A stretch of DNA of 21,942 nt from the NCBI GenBank assembly GCA_017418765.1, contig JAFOMV010000149.1:1-21942 (forward strand), read 5' to 3'. The stretch comes from Ruminococcus sp. (GTDB taxonomy: Bacteria; Bacillota_A; Clostridia; Oscillospirales; Ruminococcaceae). Shown piece by piece: positions 1 through 7,516 of this stretch (within the stretch, counting starts at the first letter, position 1; each line of letters begins with the position of its first letter). The notes beneath the pieces are model-generated. The model was not told the origin of the DNA. It saw only the letters and a program-made list of their open reading frames with translations, and made no database searches. Both the position numbers and the translations under genes were made by a program.

Positions 1-95
1 AGAAGCTTGCTGCTATGGAGATCGACAAGAGCAAGTGCGTAAAGTGCGGCGCTTGTATCGCAACCTGCAAGTTCAAGGCGATCATCAAGAAGTAA
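1..95 (+). CDS. C-terminal end of a NuoF/HydB-like hydrogenase subunit (partial)
   Basis: Only the last 31 codons are present, read in the frame that ends with TAA at 93-95. They encode a ferredoxin-type [4Fe-4S] motif, CVKCGACIATC (CxxCxxCxxxC), followed by a lysine-rich tail KFKAIIKK. This matches the usual C-terminus of the flavin-containing NuoF/HydB subunit of multimeric [FeFe] hydrogenases, which carries FMN and NAD-binding domains and ends in a bacterial ferredoxin domain. The stop lies 16 nt before hydA, whose ribosome binding site follows it directly, so the two are one operon. A stand-alone ferredoxin cannot be excluded from this fragment. An in-frame ATG at 15 would give only about 26 residues and is unlikely to be a real start. 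Confidence 0.7.
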   Translation, partial: KLAAMEIDKSKCVKCGACIATCKFKAIIKK

Positions 96-111
96 GCGGA
101 GGAATTAATCA

Positions 112-1860
112 ATGGAAAATATTACAGTTAAAATAAATGGTGCTGAGATCTCCGTTCCTAAGGGCACTACTGTTCTTGAGGCTGCTCATATGGCAGGTAT
201 CGAGATCCCTACACTTTGTTACATGAAAGAGATCAACGAGATCGGCGCTTGCCGTATCTGCGTTACTGAGGTAAACGAGGGCAGAGGTTTCCGTCTCGTA
301 GCAGGCTGTGTATACCCATGCTCAAACAATATGGAGATCCTCACAAATTCTCCTAAGGTTATCGAATCAAGAAAGAAGACTCTTGAACTCATTCTTTCAA
401 CTCACGATAGAAAGTGTCTCTCCTGCGTCAGAAGCGGCAACTGCGAACTCCAGAAGCTCGCTAAGGACTACGGCGTTGAAGACGCTTCAGTTTACGATGG
501 CGTTAAGAATGAATATGAAGTTGATAACTCAGCTGCACATATGTATCGTGATAACAACAAGTGTATCCTTTGCCGCCGCTGCGTAGCAGTATGTTCAAAG
601 ACACAGGGTATCGGCGTTATCGGTGCTAACGAGCGTGGTTTCAAGACATATATCGGCTCTGCTTTCGATATGGGACTCGGTGAGACAAGCTGCGTATCAT
701 GCGGTCAGTGTATCGCTGTATGTCCTGTCGGCGCTCTCTCTGAGAAGGACTACACTAAGGAAGTTCTCGCAGCTATTGCAGATCCTGAGAAGACAGTTCT
801 CGTTCAGACTGCTCCTGCTGTACGTGCTGGTCTTGCTGAGTGCTTCGGCAACCCGATCGGTACAGACGCTGAGGGCAAAATGGTCGCTGCTCTCAGAAGA
901 CTCGGCTTCGATAAGGTATTCGATACCGATTTTGCTGCTGACCTTACTATCATGGAAGAAGCTAACGAGTTCATCGAGCGCGTTCAGAACGGCGGAACTC
1001 TCCCGCTTATCACATCATGTTCACCAGGATGGGTAAAGTTCTGTGAGCACTACTATCCTGATCTTCTCGATCACCTTTCAAGCTGTAAGTCACCACAGCA
1101 GATGTTCGGTGCAACAGCTAAGACATACTGGGCTCAGAAAATGGGCATTGATCCTAAGAATATCGTTATGGTTTCTATCATGCCATGTACTGCTAAGAAG
1201 TTTGAGATCGGCAGAGACGATCAGAGTGCTGCCGGCGTTCCTGACGTTGATTACGCTCTCACAACACGTGAGCTTGGCAGAATGATCGAGCGTGCAGGCA
1301 TCCTCTTCAATTCACTTCCTGAGGAGAAGTTTGATGATCCGCTCGGAATCTCAACAGGTGCTGGTGTTATCTTCGGTGCTACCGGCGGTGTTATGGAGGC
1401 TGCTCTCAGAACAGCTGTTCATACTCTCACTGGCGAGAATGTTACTGACCTCACTGAGGTTCGCGGTACTGAGGGAATCAAGGAAGCTGCTTACAATGTC
1501 GGCGACCTCAATGTTAAGGTCAAGGTTGCAAGCGGTCTTGCTAACGCAAGAAAGATCCTCGACGACATCAGAGCAGGCAAGTGCGATGCTCAGTTCATCG
1601 AGATTATGGCTTGTCCTGGCGGCTGTGTAAACGGCGGCGGTCAGCCACAGGTTCCAATGGGCGTAAGAAACTTCGTTGACATTAGAGCTGAGAGAGCTAA
1701 GGTCCTCTACAACCTCGATAAGTCAATGCCTCTCCGTCAGTCTCACGACAACCCAGCTATCAAGAAGGTTTACGAAGAATTCTTCGAGAAGCCGGGCAGC
1801 CACAAGGCTCATGAAGTTCTCCACACAAGCTATGTAAAGAGAAAGGTAAACGAAATATAA
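112..1860 (+). CDS. hydA: [FeFe] hydrogenase catalytic subunit HydA
   Basis: 582 aa; reversible H2 formation from reduced ferredoxin and/or NADH in the cytoplasm. The cofactor sites are readable in order: [2Fe-2S] cysteines C36, C47, C50, C66; a His-Cys [4Fe-4S] site H98, C102, C105, C111; two ferredoxin [4Fe-4S] motifs C151/154/157/161 and C194/197/200/204; then the H-cluster motifs L1 TSCSPGW (301-307), L2 MPCTAKKFE (from 357) and L3 EIMACPGGC (497-505). This is the length and layout of the HydA of multimeric NADH-linked or electron-bifurcating enzymes, and the NuoF-like tail just upstream agrees. L1 differs from the textbook TSCCPxW by a serine at position 304. A strong GGAGGA (98-103) precedes the ATG by 8 nt. 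Codon use is biased towards AAG, GAG, CTC and GGC compared with most genes in the window, which suggests high expression. Confidence 0.96.
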   Translation: MENITVKINGAEISVPKGTTVLEAAHMAGIEIPTLCYMKEINEIGACRICVTEVNEGRGFRLVAGCVYPCSNNMEILTNSPKVIESRKKTLELILSTHDRKCLSCVRSGNCELQKLAKDYGVEDASVYDGVKNEYEVDNSAAHMYRDNNKCILCRRCVAVCSKTQGIGVIGANERGFKTYIGSAFDMGLGETSCVSCGQCIAVCPVGALSEKDYTKEVLAAIADPEKTVLVQTAPAVRAGLAECFGNPIGTDAEGKMVAALRRLGFDKVFDTDFAADLTIMEEANEFIERVQNGGTLPLITSCSPGWVKFCEHYYPDLLDHLSSCKSPQQMFGATAKTYWAQKMGIDPKNIVMVSIMPCTAKKFEIGRDDQSAAGVPDVDYALTTRELGRMIERAGILFNSLPEEKFDDPLGISTGAGVIFGATGGVMEAALRTAVHTLTGENVTDLTEVRGTEGIKEAAYNVGDLNVKVKVASGLANARKILDDIRAGKCDAQFIEIMACPGGCVNGGGQPQVPMGVRNFVDIRAERAKVLYNLDKSMPLRQSHDNPAIKKVYEEFFEKPGSHKAHEVLHTSYVKRKVNEI

Positions 1861-1884
1861 TTCGTTCAGTGTTCAAGTGATAAT

Positions 1885-1924
1885 AAAGTGCGAGGTCATC
1901 ATATGAGAGCCTCGCACTTTTTTA
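1885..1924 (+). terminator. Rho-independent terminator of the hydrogenase operon
   Basis: A perfect 11-bp stem, AAAGTGCGAGG (1885-1895) with CCTCGCACTTT (1910-1920), has a 14-nt loop and runs into a T tract (seven T at 1918-1924 counting the stem end). It starts 24 nt after the hydA stop. Confidence 0.9.
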
Positions 1925-2018
1925 TATGAAAAAGTCTGCACTGAGTTTTCCTGAGAACTATTAATATGATAATACTTTCATATTGAGCCAAAAGATATTG
2001 CTGATATGATACGGACAT

Positions 2019-2050
2019 AAAAATGCAGAGCTGTTATGCTCTGCATTTTT
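2019..2050. terminator. Bidirectional terminator between converging hydA and peptidase genes
   Basis: Arms AAAAATGCAGAGC (2019-2031) and GCTCTGCATTTTT (2038-2050) are perfectly complementary with a 6-nt loop. The stem ends in an A run on one side and a T run on the other, so it can terminate in both directions. It sits 27 nt beyond the stop of the minus-strand peptidase gene, which otherwise has no terminator. Confidence 0.88.
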
Positions 2051-2077
2051 TGAGTATACGGTTTATCGGTGATGATG

Positions 2078-4939
2078 CTACATAGAAACGGTTTTAAGAC
2101 CGCTGCAATTGCTTAGCGAATCTGAATTGCTGATCACGCACACACTGCCTTTTTCTCCGAGTTCACGGAGAATACCGCAAAGCTCAAGGAGGGAGCTTCG
2201 TGTGGTTGACAGTATCTCTTTCCTGCTTTCAGTACGTTCTTCATAGCTGATACCTGAGAAGAAGTATTCATCCTCTGCTGTGCCGAGATTCTGAGGCGAA
2301 CGCAGAGGTTCAGTAGAAGCAACAGTTGATATTATGTAGTTATCGAGTTTGTCATCGCTGCTGCACCAGTTTTCAACGGCATTTGCTAAATCGCAGTATA
2401 TTGAAAGTGATCTTTCAGGTGAGGGATCACGATATGAATAGCAGGCTATATCACCGTTAAGATATGCAACTATTCCTGCCCCGTATGCACCGCCCTGAAC
2501 TCTTACATTGTTCCATAGATGATCAAGGGAGAGTATTTTTGCAGCTGTCTGCATACTGCCCTTTCTTTCGGGGGCATACCATCCCATAGCTGCATATGAG
2601 ACGGGTGCGGGTATGGTTATACCGAGTTTATCCGGAACCTCTGAGGTGTATTCTGCATATGGGGATACAGCCTCTCCATTTGGAAGATCGAGCAGAGAAA
2701 GGATATCTGTTTCCTTGTCAGATGTAACCGATATGGTAAGTCTGCTTGTGACAGCTGAGGCTTCAAGAGTGTTTTTTATAAGAGATATAAGCGGTATATA
2801 TTCATCGTCCATATTCTGAACGAGTTTATGTACGCAGCTCATAAAACTGAATCCGTTTGCTGCTTCATCGACAGCGGCAGAAGCTGAATAATGGGAAAGT
2901 GTCTCTTTCATTCCGAGCCTGTGACCGTTCATAATAGCGTCCTGACGATTGTTTTCCTCAGTTTGCAGAAGGATATTCTTTATCATATCCTTGTCAGAAA
3001 AATCAGTTTTTGTTAGTATCTCACATATGATATCGGCAGCCTTTTCTATATTACTGTCAAGAACGCTGCATCGTACGGTCAGTTTAGGCATACAGCGTTT
3101 TCTGTCGCCTTTTTCAGCGAATGTCTTTACTCCAAAATTAAGTGAGCCGATGTAGTATTTGATGAGCTGCTGAAGCTCTGTAGCGCTGTGCTCCTTAGTC
3201 GGAAGTGAGCCGAGAAACTCAGATATCATTGAGAGTTTAGAAATATCACTGAGCTTTGCTTCGGGGATGGAAAAGTAAAGTGTGAAGTGAGTTATACCGT
3301 GACAAGGTACATTGTACCGCACTGTTTTTATGCCATTCATCTCTTTTACTACGGTATTTATTTTTTCAGGCACCGGTGATATCTCGCTGAGAGGCAATAC
3401 AGGCAAAGTGGCCTTTGCTTCGGGTGAGTCAGGAGCTGACTGCCATGCGGTAAGGCGCTCATTGGCTTTTTTTAGCTGAGCCATGTCATTTTCGGACATG
3501 GACTTTACTCTTTCACTGAGACGCTTTTCCTCGTCAGCAGTCTGTTCATCGCCGAGAGATTTGTCAGGTATGCTTATAAGTGTACACATTCCTTCATCGG
3601 AGAAAAGCTCTTTGAGCAGTACCTCAAAACTTCCTTTTTCCGCCATTTCTCTCAGCTGCTTGAAATTATCATCGTGTACCAGATAAAGCATTGGATCGCC
3701 GCCGTAAAGCCAGCTGTCAAGGGCGTTTATACAGCGTGTAAGTCCCTGCGGTTCATACATTGAACGCATTTCAAATTCCATTCTGTTGATGCAGGCGTTG
3801 ATCTCTCCTTTATCAATACCCTTAGCAGCAATTTCAGCTGTTTTGTCTGAGATAAGGCGCTTTAATTCGTCAGTCTGCTCCTGATCGAGGTTTCTGACAC
3901 TGAACATGAACCAGGGCTGAGCGATACCATCGATAACACCTGTGATCACATCCTGACCGAGACCTGCACTGAGTATCGCTTTTTTCAGCGGTGCCTCATT
4001 GCTGCCTGCGAGATACTCAGAAAGTATCTGTACAGCCATACATTTAGTCTTATCCTGATGAGTGCCTATGATCTTGCCCATAGTGAAGTGTGTGCGGCTG
4101 GCTGTATCTTCGTCAGCACCTATCTCGTAGCGCTGCACTGAAGCACCGCTGACAGACTTCTGAAATGGAACTTCCGGAAGTGCAGTGAGCGGAGAACAGC
4201 CTGATATGTAGCTGTTTATCATGGCAAGTGTCTTGTCGAGCGGAACATCACCGTCAAGATAAAAACGTGCATTTGATGGATGGTAGAATTCATCATATGT
4301 TTTGCAGTATTTTTTATGCGTCAGCTCAGGTATAACAGCCGGATCACCGCCGGATACGTATTTGTAGCAGCTGTCAGGGAAAAGCATACGGTTCATGCCT
4401 ATGTCTATGACTTCGTCAACGCTTGAAAGTGCACCTTTCATCTCATTGAAAACAACGCCTTTGAAAAGGGAATCACCGTTTTCGTCAAACTCCATGTGCC
4501 AGCCTTCCTGCATGAATATGCTGGGGTCATCCTTTATTCTCGGAGCGAAAACTGCATCAAGGTATACTTCCGTAAGATTGAGAAAGTCCTGATCGTTTCT
4601 GCTGGATATTGGGTAAACTGTTTTATCGGGATATGTCATTGCATTAAGAAATGTCTGCATACTGCCTTTGAGAAGGTCTACGAAAGGCTCCTTGACAGGA
4701 AATTTTGCAGAACCGCAGAGAACAGTATGTTCAAGTATATGGAAAACACCTGTATCGTCTTTAGGGATGGTCTTGAATGCTGCTGCGAAAAGCTTATTTG
4801 AAGCTCCGTTGTCAAGCCAGCATAATTCTGAGCCGGAGTCCTTATGGCGCATTTCGACAAGCCTGCCGTCAAGCTGATCGCTTTCTCTGATGTTAGTAAC
4901 AATAAAACCGTGAAGTTCATCGCCTGTGTTTATTATCAT
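2078..4939 (-). CDS. M16C-family zinc metallopeptidase (PreP/Cym1-like, insulinase superfamily)
   Basis: 953 aa, the usual size of the clam-shell M16C presequence-protease type, in which both halves are in one chain. The inverted zinc motif HxxEH is present as H67-I-L-E70-H71, and the third ligand is E166 in the segment NEMKG, 95 residues on, close to the spacing in plant PreP. The family degrades short unstructured peptides inside the cell; there is no signal peptide. The reading frame is open to 5053, but the start is set at 4939: GGAGGAG lies just upstream, and the ATG overlaps the stop of the preceding gene as ATGA, which implies translational coupling with the thioredoxin-reductase-like gene. 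Bacterial M16C proteins are thought to clear peptide fragments; a link to redox control is suggested only by the operon. Confidence 0.92.
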   Translation of the reverse strand: MIINTGDELHGFIVTNIRESDQLDGRLVEMRHKDSGSELCWLDNGASNKLFAAAFKTIPKDDTGVFHILEHTVLCGSAKFPVKEPFVDLLKGSMQTFLNAMTYPDKTVYPISSRNDQDFLNLTEVYLDAVFAPRIKDDPSIFMQEGWHMEFDENGDSLFKGVVFNEMKGALSSVDEVIDIGMNRMLFPDSCYKYVSGGDPAVIPELTHKKYCKTYDEFYHPSNARFYLDGDVPLDKTLAMINSYISGCSPLTALPEVPFQKSVSGASVQRYEIGADEDTASRTHFTMGKIIGTHQDKTKCMAVQILSEYLAGSNEAPLKKAILSAGLGQDVITGVIDGIAQPWFMFSVRNLDQEQTDELKRLISDKTAEIAAKGIDKGEINACINRMEFEMRSMYEPQGLTRCINALDSWLYGGDPMLYLVHDDNFKQLREMAEKGSFEVLLKELFSDEGMCTLISIPDKSLGDEQTADEEKRLSERVKSMSENDMAQLKKANERLTAWQSAPDSPEAKATLPVLPLSEISPVPEKINTVVKEMNGIKTVRYNVPCHGITHFTLYFSIPEAKLSDISKLSMISEFLGSLPTKEHSATELQQLIKYYIGSLNFGVKTFAEKGDRKRCMPKLTVRCSVLDSNIEKAADIICEILTKTDFSDKDMIKNILLQTEENNRQDAIMNGHRLGMKETLSHYSASAAVDEAANGFSFMSCVHKLVQNMDDEYIPLISLIKNTLEASAVTSRLTISVTSDKETDILSLLDLPNGEAVSPYAEYTSEVPDKLGITIPAPVSYAAMGWYAPERKGSMQTAAKILSLDHLWNNVRVQGGAYGAGIVAYLNGDIACYSYRDPSPERSLSIYCDLANAVENWCSSDDKLDNYIISTVASTEPLRSPQNLGTAEDEYFFSGISYEERTESRKEILSTTRSSLLELCGILRELGEKGSVCVISNSDSLSNCSGLKTVSM

Positions 4940-5796
4940 TTGTTCTCCTCCTGTGCAAGATATTCTATTATGCTGTGTGCAGCTACATTTCCTTCGCCTA
5001 CAGCCTTTGTATACTGATATGGACGTCCTGTACAGTCGCCTGCGGCAAAACACCCTGCTACATTTGTACGCTGGCTGCGGTCGGTTTTGATATGACCGTT
5101 TTCGGTTTCAACTTCCTTGATAAGATTGCTGAGAGCAATAGAAGTACGCAGACAGAAAAGTCCGCTTATATCTAAATGTGAACCGTCAGAAAGAATAAGT
5201 CCCTCAGCCTGACCGCCGCCTGTAACTTCAACAGGCTTTGCTGTATGAACAGTTACATTGGGGATGTCTATACCGTTATCCTTGTAGTATGGAAAGTAAT
5301 CGATATGCTCAGCCAGTTCTGCGAGGAATCGTACTTCATGTTCAAGTCTTGAAGCAGAACAGATAACAGCGATTCGCTTTCCCTTGTAAAGTCTGCCGTC
5401 ACACGTAGCGCAATAACTTACACCACGTCCAAGTCGTTCTGTTTCACCCTTTATCTGACCTGAGGCAGCAATACCTGTAGCAAGAAGAACGGTTTTTGCT
5501 TCACAGAAATCTGAGCCTGCAAGGATGCCGAACTTACCGCCCATAGGCACTATGTTATTTACAACATGATCGCTGACTTCGAGCCCCATTTTTTCAGCGT
5601 GTGTGCGGAAAGCCTCTGCGAGTTCTTTTCCGCTTATATCAGGGAGTGCAGGATAGTTTTCTATCTTTTCGGCGAGAGATACTTTTTCACATATTCTTTT
5701 TGAGCCGAACCAGATAATATTCTTATTGTGTATTTTCAGATTCAAGGCACAGGAAAGTCCAGCAGGACCTGTGCCGATAATAGCGGTATCGTACAT
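4936..5796 (-). CDS. Thioredoxin reductase-like flavoprotein, probable ferredoxin-dependent type (FFTR)
   Basis: 286 aa, shorter than the 310-320 aa of NADPH-dependent TrxB. Visible features: N-terminal FAD Rossmann motif GTGPAG (8-13), redox-active disulfide C129-A-T-C132, and the C-terminal FAD motif AAGDC (251-255). The second Rossmann site that binds NADPH is missing: where TrxB has a GGGxSA-type loop this protein has IAVICSASRLEHEVRF (142-157), and no HRRxxxR is visible in the following strand. Loss of these motifs is the hallmark of the clostridial ferredoxin-dependent flavin thioredoxin reductase, and the surrounding LAELAEH, AGDCTGRPYQY and AVGEG segments resemble that enzyme as I remember it. 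It would reduce thioredoxin with electrons from ferredoxin. AAAGGAG precedes the ATG. It is the first gene of an operon with the M16C peptidase. Confidence 0.87.
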   Translation of the reverse strand: MYDTAIIGTGPAGLSCALNLKIHNKNIIWFGSKRICEKVSLAEKIENYPALPDISGKELAEAFRTHAEKMGLEVSDHVVNNIVPMGGKFGILAGSDFCEAKTVLLATGIAASGQIKGETERLGRGVSYCATCDGRLYKGKRIAVICSASRLEHEVRFLAELAEHIDYFPYYKDNGIDIPNVTVHTAKPVEVTGGGQAEGLILSDGSHLDISGLFCLRTSIALSNLIKEVETENGHIKTDRSQRTNVAGCFAAGDCTGRPYQYTKAVGEGNVAAHSIIEYLAQEENK

Positions 5797-5845
5797 GATT
5801 AGCTCCTTTCTTTGAGGATAGGATACCTGAGGTGATTATGTAGTA

Positions 5846-5927
5846 ATTATACCATATAAGCGAAGCGCATATGGTATAATCGCCCGATTGCAGGGAGCAG
5901 ATCTGAGATCTGCGTATCTGCAAGGGC
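5846..5927 (-). promoter_or_regulatory. Structured 5' leader with two large stem-loops upstream of the thioredoxin reductase-like gene
   Basis: Hairpin 1 pairs GCCC (5882-5885), TTGCAG (5888-5893) and GCAGATC (5897-5903) with GATCTGC (5907-5913), CTGCAA (5918-5923) and GGGC (5924-5927): 17 paired bases with two interior loops. Hairpin 2 pairs ATTATACCATAT (5846-5857) with ATATGGTATAAT (5869-5880), with a possible GCG/CGC extension in the loop. Both lie inside the roughly 160-nt leader that the promoter at 5961-5990 would produce. No known riboswitch was recognised. The structures are symmetric, so a DNA-level role is equally possible. Confidence 0.55.
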
Positions 5928-5940
5928 ATTCGGATAATAA

Positions 5941-5964
5941 TAATGAATGATTTTTCATTCATTA
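5941..5964. promoter_or_regulatory. Perfect palindrome, TetR-type operator candidate
   Basis: Arms TAATGAATGA (5941-5950) and TCATTCATTA (5955-5964) flank TTTT. The site overlaps the -10 box and expected start of the minus-strand promoter, where a repressor would act. The core TGAATGA-N4-TCATTCA has the half-sites and spacing I recall for the Bacillus FadR (TetR family) operator. No TetR-family gene is in the window. Confidence 0.55.
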
Positions 5965-5990
5965 TACCATATTTGCAGTTATGATGTCAA
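5961..5990 (-). promoter_or_regulatory. Sigma-A type promoter of the reductase/peptidase operon
   Basis: On the minus strand, TTGACA (5990-5985) is followed after 18 nt by TATAAT (5966-5961). Both hexamers are perfect consensus. Transcription would start near 5954, giving a leader of about 160 nt. Confidence 0.75.
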
Positions 5991-6110
5991 ACATGCCAAG
6001 CGGCAGAACGCTTTTACTGAGCTGCTTAACGATAAATACTGTCTTTTTGTTAGCTTGTTGTAACAAGTTGTCGGTTTAGCGCTGTATTAGGCTTGCTGAA
6101 AAGCGGCATC

Positions 6111-6139
6111 TTTACAAAAAACAATAAATATGCTATAAT
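6111..6139 (+). promoter_or_regulatory. Promoter of plsY
   Basis: TTTACA (6111-6116), 17-nt spacer, TATAAT (6134-6139), with an extended -10 TG two bases upstream (TGCTATAAT). The leader is short, about 28 nt. A small inverted repeat CTTGTT-GT-AACAAG (6054-6067) lies further upstream and has no assigned role. Confidence 0.8.
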
Positions 6140-6173
6140 CTGAATGTAAGATTTGGAACAAGGAGGCAGTTTT

Positions 6174-6809
6174 ATGCAGATCGTACTGTGTTCTTTCCTG
6201 GGATATTTTATCGGAGGGATAAATCCTGCATATATTATTTCAAGGTTGAAGGGCTTCGATATCCGTGAACGTGGATCGGGCAATGCAGGCGCTTCAAACG
6301 CAATGATGACTATGGGAAAAAAGGCCGGAGCTTTTATAGCAGTTTTTGATATCATGAAAGCTTTCTTTGCAGTCGTGCTTGCGGTAAAGCTCTTTCCTCA
6401 TCTGAAAATAGCTAAGATACTGTCGGGATCATTTTGTATACTTGGTCATATATTTCCGATGTTTATGCGTTTTCAAGGCGGAAAGGGACTTGCTTGTCTC
6501 GGCGGTATGATACTTGCTTATGATATACAGCTTTTTGCTCTGCTTCTTGTATGCGAGCTGATCTTAGGTCTGATAGCTGATTATGTGTGTGTGATACCGC
6601 TGTCAGGTTCGGCACTGTTTACTGTGATATATGCATTTACAACAGGTGATCCGGCAGGCACTATGATACTTTCCGCAACTGCAATAGTCATCCTGATAAA
6701 GCATATCGAAAACCTGAAAAGAATACAGAATGGGACTGAAGCACATATAAGCTTTTTATGGAAAAAGGAACAGGAAATAGAAAGAATAAAGAATAACGCA
6801 AACGGATAA
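6174..6809 (+). CDS. plsY: Glycerol-3-phosphate acyltransferase PlsY
   Basis: 211 aa integral membrane enzyme that transfers an acyl group from acyl phosphate to glycerol-3-phosphate, the first step of phospholipid synthesis in Gram-positives. The three family motifs are present: RERGSGNAGASN near residues 30-42 (usual form GSGNxGATN), FQGGKGLA around 100-107 (usual form KGGKGxA), and HIENLKRIQNGTE near the C-terminus (usual form HxENIKRLxxGTE). Several hydrophobic membrane spans separate them. The frame extends seven codons further to a TTG, but AGGAGG at 6161-6166 sits 7 nt before the ATG at 6174, which is taken as the start. It is a single-gene unit with its own promoter, converging on rbr. 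The C-terminal tail after the third motif is charged (WKKEQEIERIKNN). Confidence 0.95.
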   Translation: MQIVLCSFLGYFIGGINPAYIISRLKGFDIRERGSGNAGASNAMMTMGKKAGAFIAVFDIMKAFFAVVLAVKLFPHLKIAKILSGSFCILGHIFPMFMRFQGGKGLACLGGMILAYDIQLFALLLVCELILGLIADYVCVIPLSGSALFTVIYAFTTGDPAGTMILSATAIVILIKHIENLKRIQNGTEAHISFLWKKEQEIERIKNNANG

Positions 6810-6819
6810 AGGATAATAC

Positions 6820-6871
6820 AGGCAGCACGGTACGATCAGGCATTATAGTCATTGTACGGTGTTGCCTTAAA
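6820..6871. repeat. Small hairpin with GGTGTTGCCTTAAA end between plsY and rbr
   Basis: Left arm AGGCAGCACGGTAC (6820-6833) pairs with GTACGGTGTTGCCT (6854-6867), with one mismatch and one G-T pair. The right end GGTGTTGCCTTAAA (6858-6871) is the same sequence that ends the larger element at 17818-18151. It is probably a shortened member of that repeat family and may serve as a transcription barrier between the converging genes. Confidence 0.6.
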
Positions 6872-6874
6872 TAA

Positions 6875-7489
6875 TTATGATGACATAAAGTGATCGGTGA
6901 AGGGCGCTTCTGCTTCACGAACGTAAAATCCCTGTTTTACTCCGCATACAGGGCAATTCTGCGGCGGTTCACTTCCTGTGTGTATATGACCGCAGTTCAG
7001 GCACATCCATTTTTCCTCGGTATTGTCTGAACGGAATAGCATATCTTTATTCATAAGATCGGCATAATACTTGAAACGGTGCTTGTGTTTATCCTCGATA
7101 TCCGCTATCATGCGGAAAGTTCTGCTTATATCGGCAAAGCCTTCTTCTGCTGCAATACGTGCAAAATCAGGATATACCTCAGCATATTCACGCTCCTCAC
7201 CATTAGCTGAGGCTTCAAGAAGCTGCCTGAGATCAGTATACACATCGGCAGGAAAATCAGCTTCAATGTTTATCATTTGCCCTGCTGGTTCTTTCAGAAG
7301 CTCATAGAATACTTTCGCATGCTGTTCCTCCTGTTCGGCAGTAAATCTGAACATCCGCTCAAGTCCGACAAGGTACTGCTGCTGAGCGGTCAGAGCTGCA
7401 AGGTAATACCTCATCCTCGACTGACTTTCGCCTGCGAATGCACGCATTAAATTAGTTTTCGTTCTGCTTTCATTAAAAATGGTCTGCAT
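6875..7489 (-). CDS. rbr: Rubrerythrin
   Basis: 204 aa cytoplasmic peroxidase that reduces H2O2 with electrons passed through its rubredoxin domain. The N-terminal ferritin-like diiron domain shows E21, the pair E54xxH57, E101xxE104, and E132xxH135 as likely iron ligands. The C-terminal rubredoxin domain has C163xxC166 and C179xxC182. The chain ends with about 15 residues beyond the usual rubrerythrin end (EAEAPFTDHFMSS). Its start has a good GGGAGG 7 nt upstream, but that site lies inside the 3' arm of a palindrome (7491-7516). It lies just downstream of the ohrR gene on the same strand, with its own likely promoter in the 82-nt gap, so this is a peroxide-defence locus. Confidence 0.95.
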   Translation of the reverse strand: MQTIFNESRTKTNLMRAFAGESQSRMRYYLAALTAQQQYLVGLERMFRFTAEQEEQHAKVFYELLKEPAGQMINIEADFPADVYTDLRQLLEASANGEEREYAEVYPDFARIAAEEGFADISRTFRMIADIEDKHKHRFKYYADLMNKDMLFRSDNTEEKWMCLNCGHIHTGSEPPQNCPVCGVKQGFYVREAEAPFTDHFMSS

Positions 7490-7490
7490 G

Positions 7491-7516
7491 ATAATACCTC
7501 CCTTTGGAAGTATTAT
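7491..7516. promoter_or_regulatory. Palindrome covering the rbr start region and ribosome binding site
   Basis: On the minus strand the arms ATAATACTTCC and GGAGGTATTAT pair over 11 positions (one G-T) around a 4-nt centre AAAG. It overlaps the likely -10 box on one side and contains the rbr Shine-Dalgarno on the other. It could be a repressor operator or, if transcription starts upstream, an RNA hairpin that hides the ribosome binding site. Confidence 0.5.

Noticed and set aside
5723..5962. Minus-strand frame of 79 codons starting in the operator palindrome
   Set aside because: It overlaps the promoter, leader and first codons of the reductase gene in another frame and has no Shine-Dalgarno.
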